A stretch of DNA of 64,000 bases from Phialophora verrucosa (GCA_002099365.1 MSED01000005.1:1178001-1242000); one strand, 5' to 3'; counted from the stretch's first letter, positions 10,192 to 22,071 are shown. The notes: generated by a model not told the origin, from the letters alone. Translations and numbers: made by a program.

Positions 10192-13100
10192 TCAATTGTC
10201 TTTCCAGCTGGCCATGAACATGCGGAGCTTGCGTTTGATGCCGTCGGTAAGTCGCATCGAGGAGTCGTCCTCCAAGACTTCGATGCAGTGTTGAAGAACG
10301 TTGGAAGGAACGTCCATTGGTGCAAGGGACCCATCAGGCCGGCTGAGCATGGGTGTGCCTTCTCGGTACTTCATGTACCTGCTGATCGCCTCGTTCTCAG
10401 GAGTGAGGTCGTCGATGGCAAATGGCTTGTCAGGCTCTGCCGGAGGGTGAGTTGGTGAGTAGCGACCGTTCCCGTTGCTGGCCATGCTGGTAGCCCAGCC
10501 TGTCAGGGCCACTCGATACACAGCGCCTGACCACCACGGCGGCCGGACCGGACGTGGCATCGACCGAATCAAGCGAAGTATCTGTCCACAATGGAAGAAA
10601 GCCTCTTCCGACTGGTCTATACATCGCACCCGCAGCCACGACGCGTACCGGAACGAGCCTAGGGCCACTTCGCGGCGAGCAAACTGCTCAATGTCCTTGA
10701 AGCTGGTTATGGCATTGAGGGATATTAGATGATACATGATCAGGTTGGCACAGGTTGTCCAGCATGTGCCCTTGTTGCCTGCGAAGCTTTGCTTGCTGAT
10801 CGAGTACCAATGCTGCAGCAAAGAAGAGATATCCTCCAGCCGAGCTTTGGTTGCTGACTTTGATATCGCACGCGATGCTTTGGCATGGCTAGCGCCATCA
10901 GGCAGGCACGCGATGAACTGACGCAGCTGGGACACTTGCGCCTGGATAGGATGCAAGAGCAAGCGAAGCTGGGTTGGCGAAAGTTCCTTACCGGCTAAGT
11001 CGCCGTCGACGAAACTGGTGAAGAAGTCCTTGACAGAAGCAGGACTCTGGTATGTCGCGCCGTGGACTTTCCCAAACAACTCGAGCCACTCCGACGCGGT
11101 CTCTGCATGCCAGAGGTCATCAGAGTCGGGCATCGGAGCATGGAGATTTACTACTGATAACAAGGGAGTGGTGTCCGAAAACAAACTCATCTCCTGATCG
11201 ACAATTACCCAGGAGTGAGCGAGTCTGGTCCATGTCAGCGTGACGTAGTTCCGCCCCTTGTCATGTGGAGCCTACCTGTGTTTGCCTTCGTGCTCCTTCC
11301 AATCCTCCCATGCTTTTTCAGGGTTCTGCTTACACGTTCCAATGTCGATTGCGGACTCCGTCGTGTCCAGCATTCCGGAATGAGCCAGCATCTATGTCAC
11401 GATCAGCGACGCCACAATCCAACAGGAGCGAACTTACAGCTAGGTACATGCCTCGTTGACCCATGGCCATCTAGTTTGTGAGTTAGGAGCAAAGCCGGGA
11501 GTGGTGAGTGTCTGACTTACGTCCATATGCCATTTGTCACCCGACCAGGCGGCAAGGCAGGTGAATAGGAGTGCAGATCGCAGTACCAAAACTTCCCTGG
11601 ACTGGAGCACATCCTTCTCGATGGTGTCGAAGAGCGAGATCCGGCAGGCCTCCGTGAGCCCGCTGGCGACGTACCTGGCCTCCACTGTGGCCGTTGCTGA
11701 AGCGCCCGATGCAACCATGAGCAGGATGAGGAGACTTGCTGCCTTGCTGTTGTTTGACTGCATGAAAATGTTGGGATCCAGACGGCCAGCGGGAACCGAG
11801 GAGTAGTATGGCTCATATCGCACAACATAACTCCTCAGAAAGTACTGCATGACCTCTGGGGGCGGTAGCATCAAAAACGCGTCCCGGTTGGAGTCCGGAC
11901 TGGAGGGGGTGTCTTCTCGAGCGCCACGATCTCCTTTGTGAATGTCCAACGCCTTGTGAAGGAAACTTTGAGTGATGGCAAGCAACTTCTCCCGCGACCA
12001 GCCTACGATCTGCTCAGTCGCGATCTTCCGTTCAGTCGAGATGTCCAGCGAAGACTCATCAAGCTGAGACGTCCATGCTGTCCACGTGGTCTGGTTCCGA
12101 AGTGTTTGGGCGAGACCCTCTAGGTAGATGGCAGCCGTCTTGGGTGGAGCAAAGGAATACTGTTTGTCCACCCGGTTGCACTGGAAAAAGGGCCACGCGT
12201 GATGGGCAGCCAAGACCGCGTCCGGCTCCTGCAAACCACTGGTGCTAGATGAACTTGACGGCGAAAGGCCGGCTGGTGGCCGGTACTGCAGCGAACCGTA
12301 GGGGCTCTCGAGATCCATGCGAAGGGGAAACGGCGTCCCGCCGTCGGGAATATGGATTGGAAGCGGAACATGACTCGGGGTCTGGACCCCCATCTTACCG
12401 TGTAGCAGGTAGTGTTCTGCATGATCCTGCAACATGGCCGACTGCGGGCTCATGAAGTCCGTGAGCATATTGCTGGAGTCAAAATCCATCATGGTTGTTG
12501 GGGCGCTGCTCATTGCCAGAAAGTGGTTGTCATTTTCGTGGTCGTAAGGAGTCCCTTGCATCTGTATGAAGGTGTCCATGTGAGGCATGTTTGGCATCAT
12601 CGGTGTCATTGGGATCGTCATCTCTGGGGGTGTATGCGTGAAGCCGTTTCTCAACACCTGTGGATCTATCTCTAAGCTATACACGGCCGGAGCGATTGGA
12701 ATGGGGTGGTGGGCGTCTGGGAGGCTCATTCGGTGTGGAGGGGCGGTATGATGTCCCATACCGTCTGGACGGGTCGTCAGTCAATACCTCAGCACATCGG
12801 ATCTGCATGCTCACTGGGAGAGACTCCATTAACGCCTGGAGTTGGGCCAGAAAAATGAGACAATTGTGAAACATGGAATGAGGCGGAAGAATGTAGTGCA
12901 CGCTCAGAGTGCGGTCGTGGAAGGGGGTTCCGTCGATTGGGATTGTGGGAGGACCGTCGAGTGGCCCGTGACTGGCACACAATCTGCTTGCTCACGCATC
13001 TTGAACATGGCACCTTGGATTCTCACTGTCAGTACAGGTCATGCTGTGGGAGGCTGGACCAGAAGCTTGCATCTCCGAGCTCGGTGGGAAGGCAGTGTAT

Positions 13101-13261
13101 CAGGAGCGATTCTCTTGAACACGCCTCCCTACCCGGGGGCCCCTCTGCCTCTTGACCAATGCAGCTCCTAGCCTAGACCGACTGACCTTCTTGTCGCATT
13201 TCGCTTTTGCTTTGGCGCAGTGTACGCAGGCAATGGGCATGCGTTCCGTGGGAGAGTCCAT
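10192..13261 (-). CDS. Zn2Cys6 fungal transcription factor with middle homology region
   Basis: Six exons (13261-13187, 13013-12815, 12764-11521, 11470-11438, 11391-11276, 11224-10192) join in frame to 899 residues. The N-terminus holds a complete binuclear zinc cluster, C12-X2-C15-X6-C22-X5-C28-X2-C31-X6-C38, split by a phase-0 intron after Lys25 as is common in this family. It is followed by a Met/Pro/Ser-rich linker and then the fungal-specific transcription factor (MHR, PF04082-like) region, including SWVIVDQEMSLFSDT, a segment typical of that domain. The introns of 46-51 nt have textbook CTGAC/CTAAC branch points; intron 1 is longer (173 nt). One exon is only 33 nt. It should act in the nucleus as a DNA-binding regulator; its targets, perhaps including the nearby reductase on the same strand, are inference. 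No C2H2 finger was seen upstream. Confidence 0.92.
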
Positions 13262-16200
13262 GACAGGAGGCTCGTTGGAGGTTTGTAGGAAATAGTGTCA
13301 GTGTCCTGGCGTCCCGGCGGACGGAAGTGAGGGTCGAGTCCTGCTGCTTGTGTCCAGGTGGCTCGAAGCCTGAGCCAGGGCCTGATCAAGGCGTGCAAGT
13401 ACTGCCAACTGGGGCGGGAGGCTGACGCTGGGATTGTAACCAGATTAGCATTATCCGAGGAGGCTGAGGCTGAACGATAGATGGCAAAGTCAATAGCTGA
13501 TAAGCTGCAAGCGAATGTGGATGGTCCAACAAGGCTTCAACGAGAGGCGGGTGGTAAACGGTGATGTGAGCGAGGGTCAGGCGAGGGCGCGAGCATATAC
13601 AACAACAGAGGACGCAGTGAGATGAAAAAAGATCGACGGCAACCACACGGCCGATGATGGACGGATGGAGACACGAGATTCTCGAGAAAGGGAAGGCATG
13701 GAGACTTGACACGAACCATTCACCACTCACCACCCTCACTTTAGGTTAGCGACTTGTACAGGGGGGCAGGGTTGGGCCAGGGCCAAGGGCTGTTCGGCTG
13801 GGCATGGCAACAAATCTGCAGGCGTTGCGACTTTTGCGGGCGCGCCTGCAGGTGGGGGTTTAGGGTCGGCTGGTGGGTTGACTTTGGCATTTGACACTCA
13901 CACTCTGTCTGTACATAGGGCAGAAACGAACAGTTACCGTATCTTCGTGACCGTCATGAATCTGCTCGACCTGACGGCCTAGGCTCGTCAGCCGGCGATC
14001 GTGCTGGGGACAGACAGTGGCTTGGTGATGACGGCATGCATTGATCTCCACCAGCTTGCGCCCCAGCTTCAGACAGTTAAGGTTCGCGATTGATTCACCA
14101 CTGGGCTCGTCTCCGTTGTTGCAATATTGCGTCTGTGCCGCTACCCTCGCTGCCGGCCATTATTCATTGTGTGAGCACTGGTGACGGCAAGGGGATATGA
14201 TTACGCTGCTCAACGAGGGGTGTCCCACCAATAGGCTTAAATCAGTTGAGACCACAGGCCCAAAGAAGAATAAATGGAATGCACGCCGAGGGCGCCTTGC
14301 ACGGCTTTCGAGGCACTTGGACCCGAATTACTGGTGTGTGACCATGAATGCTTGCTGGCCTAGCTTCACCCCACCACCCACACCACCCACCAGCCTTCAC
14401 GGCCAGGCACTGCGCAGCTTCACCTTGCCTTTCGGAAGCGAAGGGCAGCTATCCGCCCGCCACGCATCTGTGCGGCAACGAAAGGAGTGCGTGCCCTTCC
14501 TATTATACTAGATTGTCGTGACCCGAAATAGCCTGGAAAGGATCCTCAACCCTCCCCAAAGGGGCCCATGCTTCAGCTCCCTAGCTTCGCAAGCTGGACA
14601 TTCCCTGCCCGAATTGTCCACATTGCCAGCTGATCTTCTGCATGCGGCGCCTTTGCCTGCAGTCGCTGCCGGCCGGACGAGGGCAATACGAAGCCGAAGT
14701 CGACCGTTAGCTTTGATCTGATAGCGACGATTCCAGCGCGCGCTGCTTGTCTTATCCCCTCCCGTCTTTCTTGACTAACCAGATTGGAAGATTTGGACTC
14801 CATGGTATGATGTCGTCAAGGATCTCGCATCGGCTACACTTGTGGGCGAGAGTAAGACACGGCAAACCTATTATGCTCCTGGCCTCAAACTCACGCACGT
14901 TTCCCGCTTTCTCACCTAGGGAACCCTGGCCGATCTCCTTCTTTTCTGCGCTTCCCCGGTCCTGGCAATAAAGGTTGTAAACTATGATTATCTTGGTGAT
15001 GGTTGCACGAGATGGTGACAGCTCGCGTGCTGCTGTGCTCGGTGGCCCGTATGAGCATGAGCACGGCAAGCCACGTCGACGCAGCCCCGGGCTCTGACAC
15101 GACCCCCTCCCAAACGCTGCGCCGTCCTTTGCTCGTGCTTGCCCCAGCTTCTGAGGACTATAGAGACCACCAGCCGTTCTCGGGTTAGTTTGGTGTGCGC
15201 CCGAAATACGAGCGATGATGCTACCTGCTGTGCCTCGCCCAGAGTTCGCTGCACCATTCATTCCGTGTGTTTGCTTTGGACATGGTCATTGGAAAGTCCA
15301 AAGCCCCAGGGACAAGTGAATTGCTCCGGTTGAGGCTAATGATCGTCGTCGTCACCGCTTTCAGCCAGCCATGCTATGTACAATCGCACATGCGACGCAT
15401 GCGATGCAATGAGAGGCGGGAGCGGGAGAGCTCTCTGCATCTGTTCCAAGCTTGCGTATCTGGCTGCTCTTCAGATTTTCAGCGGCCGAGCGAGCTCCAG
15501 CTCGGAGCGCCATTTCGTAAAATCGTTGCCAGCTCATCCTCTTCACGTACTCGCGACTTCAATAATTGGGCTGCTGCGCACATCACGTATCTTCGGGGTC
15601 TAGGTCGCCGGAGCACATTGCGAAGCAGACAAGACTGGTCAAGCACTCACTGCACTGAACAGTGTCCATCACTCCATCAGGCTGCGTTGTCAGGTACATT
15701 TTTTAGTCTTATCGTGAAGATCCTTGTCCTTGGTTTTCTTGACGCGTTTCGTGTCAGGCTCGTACCGTTACCTTCGGCCAAAAATACGGTACCATGACGA
15801 ACGCCTTTGACTGTGTTGACTTGAGTCGATTGCTCGAGCTCGCTCAGTGCATTAGGATAGCCCAACCAAGACGCTCTAACCCATTTCCTCGAGCTTGCTG
15901 ATATCTCCGAAGTGTACAACTGGGCGGGAGCGAGTCTGCGTGTTCGCTTCTTGCGCAACATCGCTCAGATATCGGCTCAACCGCGTTCAATTCTTGCTTT
16001 GTTTATTTGCTGGGTTAGTGGATCCCCTTGGTGGTGCCATAATTGGATTTCGCGCCGCACCGGCCATAGTCCTATAAGCTTCCAAGACACACACCAGCTG
16101 ACCTGGCTACACAATGGCAGGGCTCGCTGGAAGTATTCCGCCTCGACCCGCGGTCCTATGTATTGCAGGAATGGTGATTTCAGCAAGTGGTGATTCAACG

Positions 16201-19200
16201 ATATTCCTCGGCCCGGTAGATCGAGTGGCAACGTCGAGCGGTTGTTTGGAAAATTGCTGATTCAATGTCCACCGCGTCTTCGGCGCGGCTCTGGTCCTCT
16301 ACAGTCTGGAGACTTCCCTTTCCTTCCGCTCTCTAGTGTTGTGGCCATGCGAGACCATCATCCTTGCGATGCAGAAAGGCAGGCCTGTTCCCGGGGCTGG
16401 CAACCCGGTTACTATCCAAGTCTAACAAGGCTGGGTATCACGATACAATTGTATCCTTAAGATCTCCGATACATGGATTGAACATGCACGGCCTGTCACG
16501 CAACCAAAACTCTCCACTGAGGGTTCTTGCCTACATAGTACGACAAGGATTCGGGCGATCGTCCATATCATTGATCCAGCTACCCCATTTAGCGCAGCGA
16601 AAGAACAGACAACGGCATCAGGCCTTGCAGAGTGAGTCAGCTTTTGATTGAATCCGTGGCATACTAATGCACAGTTGCGGTCGCCCAATCCCCAGACAGG
16701 TATATTCCAATCAACCGCCAAGGAACGAGCATGCCGGCCACTGGTCGTTCTGACCGGGATACAGCCGGAATAATGTATCGGCATGTCCGGCACTGCAAAC
16801 GCGAGTTTGTCATCCAGGCACTAAGTACACGTCGACGTCGCACTCTACATACATTGGGCCTTCGGTCTGCTTTGTGCCTTTACAGGCACTCTTTCCACAC
16901 CGTATCAGATCTTTAGGCGACGTTGACGTGAACCGTCCGTGGATCAGAAAGGGCCACAGCTATTGGTTCGATTGTCATGCCATGCAATCAAAATACTACA
17001 TACACTCTGCAAGCGGCAGCGAGCTGTGCTGACGGCCGGGGTCGAAAAAGTTCCAGGTCCTCTGGGCTTTCACAATGTCTTAACGCGCCCTTCTCCGCCC
17101 TGTCAATTTGATGATGTTGTTCAGCATGAGCTCTGCTGAATATGCGAGCGCATTCTTCTTCCGGCTACATGGTCTAGCCTCCTAGTACCGAAAACAAACA
17201 GAGCCTCGGGATACTGTGTATGTAGCAGTGTCTGTTGCTCGATGTCATGGCCGCTGCAGAGCTCTGCCTCCCCCATTCAAGTTTCTGGAAGACCTGGCCG
17301 AACGTGACACTACTCTGCGAATCCTTGTATAGGGTCCAGGATTTCATGTTTCCCTGGGAGAGACCGGCAGCAATGCAAAGAACGATTGGCTGTGCCTTCC
17401 TTTGCGGTCTCAATGCATAAATCTTCCTCCTTTGCATAGGATAGTCGCCGGCTATGCGCTGTGTGGCACCAGAATTACCAAGGGAAGAGGAGTGAAAGCA
17501 TATCAGCATCTCGGGGTGAAAAAACGTTCAATAAGGTCGATCCGATTGGTTACCAAGAGTACGCTTGCAATAAAGGCGCATGGCAACGCCCGATTGTTGC
17601 ACAACACATCAATAACCGTATACACTTTCGCCGTGGTTCACGACCTCGCTAAACACCTGTCACAAACCGCCTCGATCAAGACTGCTGTAATCGCTTCCAA
17701 CACCCGAGCGACAGTCATGGGGTCCAACAGATTCCAACCTGTCTTGGATCGAAGGGCACTATTTCAAACTGATCTGGCTAGAACAGGTGCTTGCTTCCCG
17801 ACATAGACAACACGATCTTGTCGCGACACAATGGCTTCGGGCGGAGTCGACCACGAACAGTGAATTGGTTCACACACGCGGCGTCGCAGGCGAGGTGCTG
17901 CGCGTTTACAACGCACAACGGGTCTGTTTCAGACCCTTCGAGGTAACCCCAACTGTCGAGTGGACCGCGCTCTCAAGTTGCATGGCAACTCAACAATTGA
18001 TCGACAACCGGTGCCTAACCTTGGGTGCACAAACATGAAGTCACCAGTGAGCGAAGGTGCTTCATGTCCCGTCAAGTGTCGGCGTGCCTGTCTATCTGTC
18101 ATCAAACGCTCTGTGGGTTTGTGTGCACTAGCTCACGGCACATTGGCTGTGTTTTATCGCTTTGATGGGGCCCTGAAGTCGGTGAGCGTATGATACTTCG
18201 CAACGACAACGACGAATGTTTTTCCAAGGCTGGGATCCAGCAGCCCAGCTGGGCCCCAGATCTGGGATTTTCAGCCACATGCATTCGCCCGGTTATCAAC
18301 CCTTCACTCGCACGCCGCCGCCAGTGGCTCAAGATCGATGTGCAGATGCGGATACGAACAGAAACCGTTGCATGATGGCACTGTAGAAATAGCACCGGAG
18401 ATGATATCCGATCATCTATGACGCCGTGACTGTGTGGGTCGGCGGTTCTGTCTTGCCTGGGGCCGAATACGAGCGTGCCGACACCCCGTCGACCACGTAC
18501 CAGTAGCCCATGCAGGACCGAGGACCCAACCGGGCTCCTCACCACCATCTTGCCTTCTGCCAACTAAGCTGGAAAATTACTTGCATTCGCTTGACTGAGT
18601 TGTGGGCTCCAGCACGAGTACGGATGCCTCGTATCTGTCGACCCCAGAAAAAGAGGGTGGACGTGCTCCAACGGTGCCTCGACAGGGTGGTAAGCTTCGG
18701 TTCTCACGTCAGGAGGGAGCGTGGGATCAGCTGTGTGCACCGTGTACGCTGATATGTGCCTCTCGAGCCAGGCAGGCCTGCAGGAGATGCAATCTCGCAC
18801 CTGCATTCGCTGCCGAGTCTGTGTGCATCCACCTCGGATATCCAACACATGATTCATGATATTTGCTGTGCTCGCTGCTCAAGCAGCCCAGGGTTGGACA
18901 CCTCCAACGCAGTGGGATTTTGAGGCCAGCCAGCAAGGCCTCCTCAATCTTCAGCCCCATGGAAAACTAAATCCCACAGTAAGTAGTAAGACGGGCTCCG
19001 GCCCTGCCCTCTCTCTATCTCCCTCCATCGCCTGTCTGCTCAGACCTGGGCTCCCCACACGAATTATGGTGGTGTATTTTAGTACTTTGCAAAACCCTGG
19101 GGCCATGGAAGTTGGTTTGTCGGCCAATGCAAGATTCAACGGCCTAACCTTTCTGCCGCGCGTGTGGATAGACAATGAACAGTAGCGTCGAGTCTTCCGG

Positions 19201-20652
19201 CAGTGGCATCGTTCTGCTGGTATTGTGCCTTGGCTGCAGGACGCGGCATCTCTTGACTTCCCACCTCTCCCAGTTCTCGCCACCAAAGATGGCCATCTCG
19301 AAATGTGTAAAATAATGACCATTCTGTGGCGGATGGCATTTCACTTCACGTTTGGATGCCTGATCTCGTCATCGACCTAGTCCCGGGGATCGCGGATCGT
19401 CGTGCCCATGGCAAGCCTCGAGCTCGTGGCGACCACCAGCATTCACGGGAATTCTGATCCGTCCCTGCGAGCCACTTGTCTGTGTACGAGTTGTTGTCCA
19501 GCATGCATGCAGCATCCATGTCGCGATATCACCCTATCATCCTGATCCCCGTGGTCTTTTATCTCTCTTCATCATGATGTCGAGATGTCTGCCCCGAATG
19601 CTGACCGGTGTGGCTGTGGCGTGCGTGTGCCGTCTCCCGTCGTCGACACCCCTACCTGTCGAGATGGAGTGGCAAGGGCGGCGAGTCCAGGGTATCCCAG
19701 CGCTGGAAATTGGAATGAAGATGCGATATCTGAACCTTAGTCAATGGTAGAACAAGGTATTGCATTCCAACGGATACCTGGCACTGGCGAGATCGCATGA
19801 TCAGCAGAAACGCATGTGTTGGCCTGCAAGGTGTGGTCTCAAGCAGATCGAAGCTAGAGGCCCTGGCAATGTGTCCAAAGCCCCTAGCTGTCTCCTTCGA
19901 ATGCCTGCCCGACATCAAAGTCCGAGATATTTCGACCTAGGGGAATGCGTCCATGCTATTTGGTGTTCGCCGGTAAGGGGAAGCAGCTCCAGCACATCAA
20001 CAAGACTTACGTCTCGATTTCGAATCCGATTTCGGGCACCAGTCAAAGTCCAACGGTCTGTGTGAGGCATGCTTCCTCCATTACTGTTGCAGTTGACTCG
20101 AATTCGACCCTACCTGACATGCCACCTGCGGGAATCAAATCGTGGGTCTGAGATCCTGGTTCGAGGTTCATCTGAAATCTCAGATGCAGACACAGCGCGC
20201 ATAACTTAACGTAACACTCATGATTAGCCCAACCTAATCACTGTTACTATAAGAGGTGCTGGCTTGCTGGACGGATGGATCGGTCTCAGAGTGACTGGCT
20301 CTTCAGAAATGCAGAACCACACTGTGAGTAGTATGTTAGGGATGTAGCTCTTGGGATGCAGCGGTCTCAGCTCCTGTACTTGTGCCTTTCTCCTTGCATA
20401 TTTAGCAGGGCGTGGAATGTGTGAATGCATTGAAGCCCAGCCATCGCTGGGGCTTAAGACAGTTGTCTTTGCTCGGAAGCTTCTGTGCTTTAAATGAAGG
20501 AGGTTCAAAATCGTGCAATCCCACCTTGAAGATGAATCCTTAGCCGGTTTGCGCTGCACCTCTCCGATGCCTTCACATGATTTTTTTGTTAGATGAACTG
20601 CCAAGGACAGAACTTTGGCTTGAACTCCCTAATCGCCGCTGTATGGGGAAGC
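13262..20652. other. 7.4-kb gene-poor stretch
   Basis: The first 500 bp or so are probably leader and promoter of the transcription factor. Beyond that, all frames are broken into ORFs below about 180 codons that overlap on both strands. The longest (15267-15797 plus and 18102-18563 minus) show no domain and no neighbouring splice structure. I see no transposon coding, terminal repeats, or tRNA/rRNA apart from the tRNA gene at the right end. Confidence 0.5.
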
Positions 20653-20658
20653 AAAAAA
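20653..20658 (-). terminator. Pol III terminator (T6) of the tRNA gene
   Basis: Six Ts on the transcript strand start 5 bp after the discriminator base of the tRNA, the usual RNA polymerase III stop signal. Confidence 0.8.
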
Positions 20659-20681
20659 CGAAATGACCGCGCCAGGTTTCG

Positions 20682-20733
20682 CTAGAAGTTGTTAGTGAGA
20701 GGCTTAAAGGTTACATGATTCGTAAACACTCAC
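20682..20733 (-). other. Spliceosomal-type intron-like insertion in the tRNA T-loop
   Basis: 52 bp between T55 and C56 of the tRNA. It begins GTGAGT (consensus 5' splice site), has CACTAACAAC (branch-point consensus CTAAC) a few bases before the end, and ends CTAG. Length, donor, branch and acceptor match the protein-gene introns elsewhere in this window, and the orientation is that of the tRNA. It is flanked by exact halves of a normal T-arm, so exact removal restores a canonical tRNA. A CGAATC inside (20717-20722) resembles part of a B box. Confidence 0.85.
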
Positions 20734-20751
20734 AACCTGGGACCTCATCGG

Positions 20752-20768
20752 AATAATGCTCACAATAA
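20752..20768 (-). other. Canonical 17-nt tRNA intron
   Basis: Lies between positions 37 and 38 of the tRNA, the standard place cut by the eukaryotic tRNA splicing endonuclease. It is AT-rich (13 of 17) and contains TGTGA, complementary to the anticodon-loop TCACA, as many tRNA introns do. Confidence 0.85.
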
Positions 20769-21070
20769 TGTGAACGATGCGTGATAACCACTACACTACG
20801 CGGTCTTTCAGACGTGATTTTGGGGGCAAAATGTAGCGGTTTAATATTCAACAATAGTTTTTTCACAGCCCGAGTGGAGCTTGGATCGAGGCTTCTCTAG
20901 GTATCTTCTAAGCGCCTTAATTCCGCCTCCCCTCCAACACCCCCCAACCTGTACAGTAGCCTTGCCCGTTGGACCTCGTCACAGAAGCCTCGCACGTTCA
21001 ACTATCTGCCAGTCATCAACCACTAGGTCACCAAATAGAGAACCTCTGGAGTCTATTGTCGACAAGCGCT

Positions 21071-21485
21071 ATGTCGTCGGAGGGTATTAACCTGGCCACA
21101 CCGCCGAAATGCACGGCAGACTTTTGTCTCATCCCTCTCGGCACTCCGACGGCTTCGGTTTCAGCGCAAATCGCCGAGGTCCAGCGATTATTGAAGAAGA
21201 GTGGCCTGAAGTACAGCATGCACTCGGCAGGGACTACTGTTGGTGAGGGCTTTTTAATCTCCCTATGTAGCCAGCTACTAGAGTGGTTTGCTAATGCTTG
21301 GGTGAACAGAGGGATCGTGGGACGATGTCATGCGGCTGATCGGCCAGGCGCACACGCTCCTCCACGACAAAGGGGTTGTGCGGATTCAGAGCGATATCCG
21401 TGTAGGGTCCCGCACAGATAAGGCTCAGACGATGGAAGACAAAGTCGCGGCAGTGGAAAAGCTACTCGCCGCCGACAAGGAGTAA
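21071..21485 (+). CDS. ECM15: UPF0045 / thiamine-binding-like protein (Ecm15 family)
   Basis: Two exons (21071-21242, 21310-21485) separated by a 67-nt intron (donor GTGAGG, acceptor AACAG) give 115 residues, close to the usual 100-110 of the MTH1187/YkoF-like family. Features of the family are the N-terminal strand ADFCLIPLGT, the helix with QIAEVQRLLKKSGL, YSMHSAGTTVEGSWDDVM spanning the splice site, and RIQSDIRVGSRTDKAQTMEDK near the end. Members form ferredoxin-like tetramers that bind small molecules such as thiamine; their physiological role in fungi is not settled. The start is the first ATG that leaves a family-length N-terminus; an upstream in-frame extension exists but looks like leader. 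It is divergent from the tRNA gene. Confidence 0.9.
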
Positions 21486-22071
21486 TACATTCTCTGGCAC
21501 GGTACCTCGTACTCCAGGAGGTCAAGCTGTTCTTTTCTTCGCGGGAATCCTAATCAGGCAACTCGACACATTCGAAGCATAAAGTCGATAGGTTGCGCGG
21601 GATCAGAGAAATACGCATAACAAATGCCACAACGGACAGACCCAACAGAAGCAAGCAATCAGGATACAGACACCGCCACAGATTTCTGCAAGCCACAGCT
21701 GTGGCTTACGTGGCTGTGCAGGCGCTTGGGCATGGAGGATCGTCGTGTCTGCACCAAATCAGCCAGGAACACGCAACTCAACCTGCGACAGCGCCCTCTT
21801 AATGGGCGACAATGCCGTTGATTTTGCCGCCCAATTCTCCTGACATCTCTTTCAGCATGAGAAAGACCGTTGTGCCATTATTCTGCGAGTTTCATTGTTG
21901 TTGACTTTGCTGTCTTTGTTGACCGACTCGTTCTCTCCCAGCCATGCGATTTCAATAGTCCCAGACGAGCGGTTGCACCAGTACCTCCCCTTCCTGACTC
22001 TGTACATTTGACCAAGTTTTCCCACAAACCAATCTCATTCAACCAACGCAGCAGCCTGTCGAACAGCAGCC
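21486..22071. other. Intergenic
   Basis: Between two plus-strand genes: 3' region of the UPF0045 gene and promoter of the next. Short ORFs only; nothing recognised. Confidence 0.5.

Larger units (their letters stand above)
20664..20805 (-). tRNA. tRNA-Val(CAC) with an anticodon-loop intron and a second, 52-bp insertion in the T-loop
   Basis: Read on the minus strand from 20805. The acceptor stem GACCGCG pairs perfectly with CGCGGTC, discriminator A at 20664. The D-arm contains GTGTAGTGGTTATCAC (A box), the anticodon stem CATCG pairs with CGATG, and the anticodon CAC follows TT. A 17-nt intron sits one base after the anticodon, the normal eukaryotic place. The T-stem CCAGG pairs with CCTGG and the T-loop would be TTCGAAA, but it is split after TT by 52 bp (20682-20733). 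Removing both inserts leaves 73 nt, a complete cloverleaf with no mismatch in any stem I checked. The second insert breaks the B box, so transcription by Pol III is in doubt: the locus may be a recently interrupted gene, or one expressed in an unusual way. Confidence 0.9.

Noticed and set aside
15376..15603. CDACDAM reminiscent of half a zinc cluster
   Set aside because: Only the first cysteine pair fits; spacing to later cysteines is wrong for Zn2Cys6.
15267..15797. 176-codon plus-strand ORF in the gene-poor stretch
   Set aside because: No domain, odd composition, and no splice or promoter support; treated as chance.
18102..18563. 153-codon minus-strand ORF
   Set aside because: No domain or homology recognised and overlapping ORFs on the other strand; not supported.
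19420..19470. GACCACCAGC, shared with fungal 5S rRNA
   Set aside because: Only ten bases match; the rest of the 5S sequence is not there.
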